Assembly: GCA_020438525.1 (NCBI GenBank)
Contig: JAGQUL010000301.1
Location: 1 to 9,104 of the forward strand
DNA: 9,104 nt
Direction: 5' to 3'
Origin: Thermoleophilia bacterium
GTDB taxonomy: Bacteria > Actinomycetota > Thermoleophilia > Gaiellales > SKUG01
Positions within the stretch are counted from its first letter, which is position 1. Each line of letters begins with the position of its first letter. A program made the translations under genes and the position numbers. The notes beneath the pieces were generated by a model. The model worked only from the letters and a program-made list of their open reading frames with translations. It had not been told where the DNA came from and did not search any database. Shown here in pieces: positions 6,220 through 9,104 of the stretch.

Positions 6220-6804
6220 TCAGGGCCGGGGGCGCAGCGTGCCCATCGCCTGGGCGAGCGCGGCGGAGTCGGTGACGCGATCGATCATCAGCACGCCGTC
6301 GAGGTGGTCGATCTCGTGCTGGAACACGCGGGCGTAGTAGTCGTCGAGCTCCCAGACCTTGTCCTCGCCGGTCGCGGTCTTGGCCTCGACCTTGACCGCG
6401 ATGGCGCGCTCGACGGGGACGCGGACGTTGTCGCCGAGCGAGAGGCAGCCCTCGATGTCGGTGTCGGTCTCGTCGCTGCGCCACGTGATCTTCGGGTTCA
6501 CGACCGCCTCGGCGGGGCCCTCCTCGGGCTGGAACGTGAACAGGCGCAGGCGCAGGCCGAGCTGCGGGGCGGCCAGGCCGATCCCGTAGGCGTCGCCCAT
6601 GATGCTCGTCATGCGCTCGACGAGCGCCTCGAGCTCGCCGTCGAACTCGGCGACCTCGTCGGTCGGCACGCGCAGCACGGGGTCGGGGTACTGGCGGACG
6701 TGGCGCAGGGCCATCTGGCGGCGCTGCTCGACCTCGGGGGGCAGCTGCTCGTCGTCGGCGTGCTCGTTGCGGCGGGGTCGGCGCTTGGTCGCGGAAGATT
6801 CCAT
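6220..6804 (-). CDS. def: Peptide deformylase
   Basis: This metalloenzyme removes the N-formyl group from nascent proteins. The 194-aa protein has the three family motifs: GIGLAAPQLG (74-83), EGCLSLGD (118-125) with metal Cys120, and QHEIDHLDG (162-170) with His163, Glu164 and His167. The usual EGCLSxP is EGCLSLG here. The first ~30 residues are a charged extension (KRRPRRNEHADDEQ) before the conserved RHVRQYPDPVLR. I chose ATG 6804 because the frame upstream reads into the intergenic repeats and becomes Pro/Ala-rich. There is no Shine-Dalgarno site; TAGCCT lies exactly 7 nt before the ATG, as for ribE. It is the first gene of the def-fmt-rsmB-ribD unit. Confidence 0.94.
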   Translation of the reverse strand: MESSATKRRPRRNEHADDEQLPPEVEQRRQMALRHVRQYPDPVLRVPTDEVAEFDGELEALVERMTSIMGDAYGIGLAAPQLGLRLRLFTFQPEEGPAEAVVNPKITWRSDETDTDIEGCLSLGDNVRVPVERAIAVKVEAKTATGEDKVWELDDYYARVFQHEIDHLDGVLMIDRVTDSAALAQAMGTLRPRP

Positions 6805-6811
6805 GGGTCGA

Positions 6812-6817
6812 AGGCTA
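6812..6817 (-). promoter_or_regulatory. Candidate -10 box of a leaderless promoter for def-fmt-rsmB-ribD
   Basis: The minus strand reads GC-TAGCCT, then TCGACCC (7 nt), then the def ATG. It matches TANNNT at leaderless spacing and differs from the ribE site by one base in the hexamer. No -35 box is evident. Inferred from sequence only. Confidence 0.55.
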
Positions 6818-6856
6818 GCAGGCGGCGCGGATTTCGCGCGCGCGTGCGAAGGTGAC

Positions 6857-6892
6857 GGTGCGGGTGCGGGTGCGGGTGCGGGAGCGGGAGCG
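6857..6892. repeat. Hexanucleotide tandem repeat, six units of GGWGCG
   Basis: Four GGTGCG units are followed by two GGAGCG units, with a degenerate GGTGAC just before. It abuts the first of the two 58-bp repeats and lies about 50 bp upstream of the def start. Such a short tandem tract can change length by slippage. Confidence 0.85.
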
Positions 6893-6949
6893 ACCCGCAC
6901 CACCCATCCGGAATCGGAGGCGCCAAACCACGCCGAATCCGGATCACAC
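6892..6949. repeat. 58-bp palindromic intergenic repeat, copy 1
   Basis: Begins GACCCGC and ends GGATCACAC. It matches copy 2 at 53 of 58 positions. Inside, ATCCGGAATC and GAATCCGGAT form near-perfect inverted arms (one mismatch), with an inner GGCG/CGCC pair around a CCAAACCAC loop, so it can fold like a REP-type element. No protein is encoded. It lies in the divergent gap between def and the methyltransferase gene. Confidence 0.8.
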
Positions 6950-6953
6950 CCAC

Positions 6954-7011
6954 GACCCGCGCCACCCATCCGGAACGGGGGGCACCAAACCACGCCGAAT
7001 CCGGATCACAC
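6954..7011. repeat. 58-bp palindromic intergenic repeat, copy 2
   Basis: A direct repeat of copy 1 at a period of 62 bp. The last 27 positions, including CCAAACCACGCCGAATCC, are identical to copy 1. Differences lie mostly in the left inverted arm, so copy 2 is the less symmetrical one. It is 40 bp upstream of the methyltransferase start codon and could affect its 5' transcript region. Confidence 0.8.
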
Positions 7012-7041
7012 GTCGGCGCACCTGGGTAGGCCGACCCACAT

Positions 7042-7045
7042 GGAG
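7042..7045 (+). promoter_or_regulatory. Shine-Dalgarno GGAG that decides the methyltransferase start
   Basis: GGAG lies 6 nt before ATG 7052. Two in-frame ATGs occur earlier (7040 and 7046); they have no such site, and the GGAG overlaps the first of them. TAGGCC sits 7 nt before ATG 7040 and resembles the leaderless -10 boxes of def and ribE, but lacks the final T. Confidence 0.5.
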
Positions 7046-7051
7046 ATGGAC

Positions 7052-7834
7052 ATGACCGAGCACGCGACACGCAATCGCGCCCAGTGGAACGAGTGGGCGG
7101 CGAACTACGCCGCGAGCGCCGAGCGCAACTGGGCCACGGCGGACGTGACATGGGGCATCTGGGACATCCCGGAGCGCGATGCCCAGCTGTTCGGCGCAGG
7201 CGGCATCGGGCGCTGGGCGGGGTGCGATGCGATCGAGCTGGGGTGCGGCGCGGGCTACGTTTCGAGCTGGCTCGCGCGGGCCGGTGCGGCGGTGACCGCG
7301 GTCGACATCAGCGATGCGCAGCTCGCCACGGCTCGACGCCTGCACGGGCTGCACGAGTCGGAGCTCGCCGGGTCGATCGAGTTCCTGCAGGCGAGCGCGG
7401 AGTCGGTGCCGCTGCCGGATGCGTCGTTCGACCTTGCGATCAGCGAGTACGGGGCGTGCCTGTGGTGTGATCCGGCGCTGTGGGTGCCCGAGGCGGCGCG
7501 GCTGCTGCGCCCCGGCGGCGAGCTGGTGTTCCTGACCAACGGCCTGCTGCAGGTGCTCTGCATGGACGACGACGGGCTGCGCACCACGCGTGAGCTGCAC
7601 CGCCCGCTGTTCGGGCTGCATGCGCAGGAGTGGACCGACGAGCGCGAGGACTGCGTCGAGTTCCACCTCCCCCACGGCGAGTGGATCCGCGTGCTCGGTG
7701 AGCACGGGCTGCAGGTCGAGCGGCTCGTTGAGCTGCGCGCGCCCGTGGGTGCGACCACACGCTTCGAGTATGCCGACGCGGACTGGTCGCGCAGCTGGCC
7801 GTGCGAGGAGGCGTGGGTCGCGCGCCGGACCTAG
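7052..7834 (+). CDS. Class I SAM-dependent methyltransferase, substrate unknown
   Basis: This is the only plus-strand gene in the window. The 260-aa protein has a Rossmann-type SAM domain: the glycine loop AIELGCGAGY (60-69), an acidic residue at the end of the second strand (VTAVDIS, Asp85), SFDLAISEYGACLW (125-138) and LLRPGGELVFLTNG (151-164). The N-terminus (ATRNRAQWNEWAANY) is typical of small-molecule methyltransferases of the UbiE/SmtA type, and the C-terminus (SWPCEEAWVARR) resembles a group common in actinobacteria. The substrate cannot be read from the sequence. It diverges from def and converges on priA with a 23-nt gap. It splits the otherwise leftward priA-def-fmt order. The start could instead be 7040 or 7046, adding 4 or 2 residues. 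Confidence 0.88.
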   Translation: MTEHATRNRAQWNEWAANYAASAERNWATADVTWGIWDIPERDAQLFGAGGIGRWAGCDAIELGCGAGYVSSWLARAGAAVTAVDISDAQLATARRLHGLHESELAGSIEFLQASAESVPLPDASFDLAISEYGACLWCDPALWVPEAARLLRPGGELVFLTNGLLQVLCMDDDGLRTTRELHRPLFGLHAQEWTDEREDCVEFHLPHGEWIRVLGEHGLQVERLVELRAPVGATTRFEYADADWSRSWPCEEAWVARRT

Positions 7835-7838
7835 GTTC

Positions 7839-7857
7839 CGCTCGCTGGCTGGGAGCG
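7839..7857. terminator. Weak inverted repeat between convergent methyltransferase and priA
   Basis: CGCTC and GAGCG arms with a 9-nt loop fill the 23-nt gap between the two stop codons. Five GC-rich pairs without a U-tract make only a marginal two-way terminator; overlapping 3' ends are equally likely. Confidence 0.25.
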
Positions 7858-9104
7858 CTAGATGAGCGCCTGCGGGTCGACGTCGAGCACCACGCGCACG
7901 TCGGCCTTGCGCCGGTCTGATTCGGTCGTGCGCAGGAAGCGTCGCACGGCGCTCGCCACGTCGGCGACGCGGCGCGTGCCGACGAGCACCTGGGCTCGCT
8001 CGCGGTCGTTGATGCGCAGCAGGCGCGCCGGTCCGAGCACGTCGCCGGCATCGAGCTGGCGCATGCCGTCGCCGATTGCGCGTGCCCAGCGATCGCGCGA
8101 CAGCTCGTCGCGTGCGCTCACGAGCACGCGCACGATCCGGGTGTAGGGCGGGAACCCGTGCTCCTCGCGCTCGGCGAGCTCGCGCTGCAGGAACCCGGCC
8201 ACGTCGTGCGAGCGTGCGAATGCGAGGAACGGGTGCTGCGGGTCCCACGTCTGCAGCAACACCTTGGCGTGCTCGGCGGTGGCCGTGCTGCGCCCGGCGC
8301 GTCCGGCGAGCTGCGCGACCATGTTGAACGCGCGTTCCTCGGAGCGGAAGTCGGGGATCGCGAGCCCGGCATCGGCGTCGATCACCACGGCGAGCTCGAC
8401 GTCGGGGAAGTCGTGACCCTTCGCGACCATCTGCGTGCCGACGAGGATCGCGGCGCCCGGCTCGTTGAACGCCTCGAGGATCGCGCTCACCGCGCCGCGG
8501 GTGCGCACCGCGTCGGCGTCGAGCCGGTGCACCGGCACGCTCGACCAGCGCTGCTCGAGCAGCGTCTCGAGCTGCTCGGTGCCGGCGCCCATTCGCGCGA
8601 TGTCGCTCGATCCGCACTCGCGGCACTGCTGCGGGACGGGCTCGTCGTGGCCGCAGTGGTGACATGTCAGTCGCTGGCGCTTCGCCACGCGGCCGTGGAT
8701 CACGAGCGACACGTCGCAGTGCGGGCAGCGGTACGTGTGCCCGCAGCCGCGGCAGTGCAGCGCCACGGCGTAACCGCGCCGGTTGTGCAGTACGATCACC
8801 TTGCGGCCGCGCCTGAGCGTCGCATCGATCGCGTCCTGCACCGGCAGGGTGAGCGGGTACTCGTCGGCGTGGTCGCGCAGGTCGACGAGGTGCACGGGCG
8901 CGAGGCGCCCGCCGCCGGGACGCTCGCGCAGCACCACGTGGCGCTGCACGCCCTTCCAGCTCTCCGGGCGCGGGGTGGCGCTGCCGAGGATCAGTCGTGC
9001 GCCCTCGGTGGCGGCGCGACGATAGGCGACCCGTCGCGCGTCGTAGCGCGGGTCGCTGTCCTGCTTGTAGGAGCCGTCGTGCTCCTCGTCGATCACGACG
9101 AGGC
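7858..9104 (-). CDS. priA: Primosomal protein N' (replication restart helicase), C-terminal part
   Basis: PriA reloads the replisome at stalled forks. The visible 414 residues begin at the Walker B region: DEEH (5-8) with GSYKQ, then GSATPRPESW (40-49). The zinc-binding module has all eight cysteines, in four pairs (117/120, 126/129, 147/150, 160/163). Helicase motifs follow: GAGTEQLE (172-179), ILVGTQMVAKGHDF (219-232), DADAGL..PDFRSEERAF (242-259) and QLAGRAGR (264-271). The C-terminal domain includes EREEHGFPPYTRIVRVLV (311-328). The N-terminal DNA-binding part and Walker A lie beyond the right edge. Many well-studied actinobacterial PriA proteins (Mycobacterium, Streptomyces) lack parts of the helicase and zinc motifs; this one appears intact. 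It ends at TAG 7858-7860, 23 nt from the convergent methyltransferase stop. Confidence 0.95.
   Translation of the reverse strand, partial: LVVIDEEHDGSYKQDSDPRYDARRVAYRRAATEGARLILGSATPRPESWKGVQRHVVLRERPGGGRLAPVHLVDLRDHADEYPLTLPVQDAIDATLRRGRKVIVLHNRRGYAVALHCRGCGHTYRCPHCDVSLVIHGRVAKRQRLTCHHCGHDEPVPQQCRECGSSDIARMGAGTEQLETLLEQRWSSVPVHRLDADAVRTRGAVSAILEAFNEPGAAILVGTQMVAKGHDFPDVELAVVIDADAGLAIPDFRSEERAFNMVAQLAGRAGRSTATAEHAKVLLQTWDPQHPFLAFARSHDVAGFLQRELAEREEHGFPPYTRIVRVLVSARDELSRDRWARAIGDGMRQLDAGDVLGPARLLRINDRERAQVLVGTRRVADVASAVRRFLRTTESDRRKADVRVVLDVDPQALI

Noticed and set aside
6220..6993. N-terminally extended def
   Set aside because: The extension reads through the palindromic and hexanucleotide repeats (Pro/Ala runs) and is absent from the family; ATG 6804 gives the normal length.
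6892..7011. CRISPR array
   Set aside because: Only two copies at a 62-bp period with a 4-bp gap between them, so there is no room for spacers, and no cas genes are nearby.

Overview
The window is a high-GC chromosomal segment of a bacterium, most likely an actinobacterium. A lineage near Acidimicrobiia/Ilumatobacter is my best guess from gene order, composition and the intact PriA; this is inference and was not checked by search. Almost everything reads leftward (minus strand). From right to left the genes are priA (3' part only), then on the opposite strand one SAM-dependent methyltransferase, then def, fmt, rsmB and ribD, then an approximately 860-bp spacer region whose left end adjoins a 68-aa membrane-protein gene, then ribE and the 5' part of a fused ribBA, which runs off the left edge.

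The region priA/def/fmt/rsmB/ribD/ribE/ribBA is a classic actinobacterial housekeeping neighbourhood. def and fmt handle the N-terminal formyl group of nascent proteins. rsmB methylates 16S rRNA. ribD, ribE and ribBA are riboflavin-biosynthesis enzymes. fmt-rsmB (GTGA) and rsmB-ribD (ATGA) overlap by 4 nt, so ribD is probably translationally coupled to the translation-maturation genes. A GC-rich hairpin follows ribD. The small membrane gene has its own Shine-Dalgarno site and is followed by a good intrinsic terminator. ribE and ribBA then form a separate unit. No FMN riboswitch was recognised.

Regulatory reading: def and ribE, the first genes of the two main leftward units, are both preceded by the same layout, GC-TAG(C/G)CT followed by exactly 7 nt and the ATG. 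This is what leaderless actinobacterial promoters look like.

The accessory parts are two. The first is the divergent def/methyltransferase gap, which holds two 58-bp imperfect-palindrome repeats at 62-bp spacing and a hexanucleotide tandem repeat. The second is the ribD-to-small-gene spacer, which holds a long bulged dyad. The most notable protein-level observation is that RibBA has Gln in place of the second metal-ligand His of the DHBP synthase site. I see no defence system, mobile element, CRISPR array, tRNA or rRNA.
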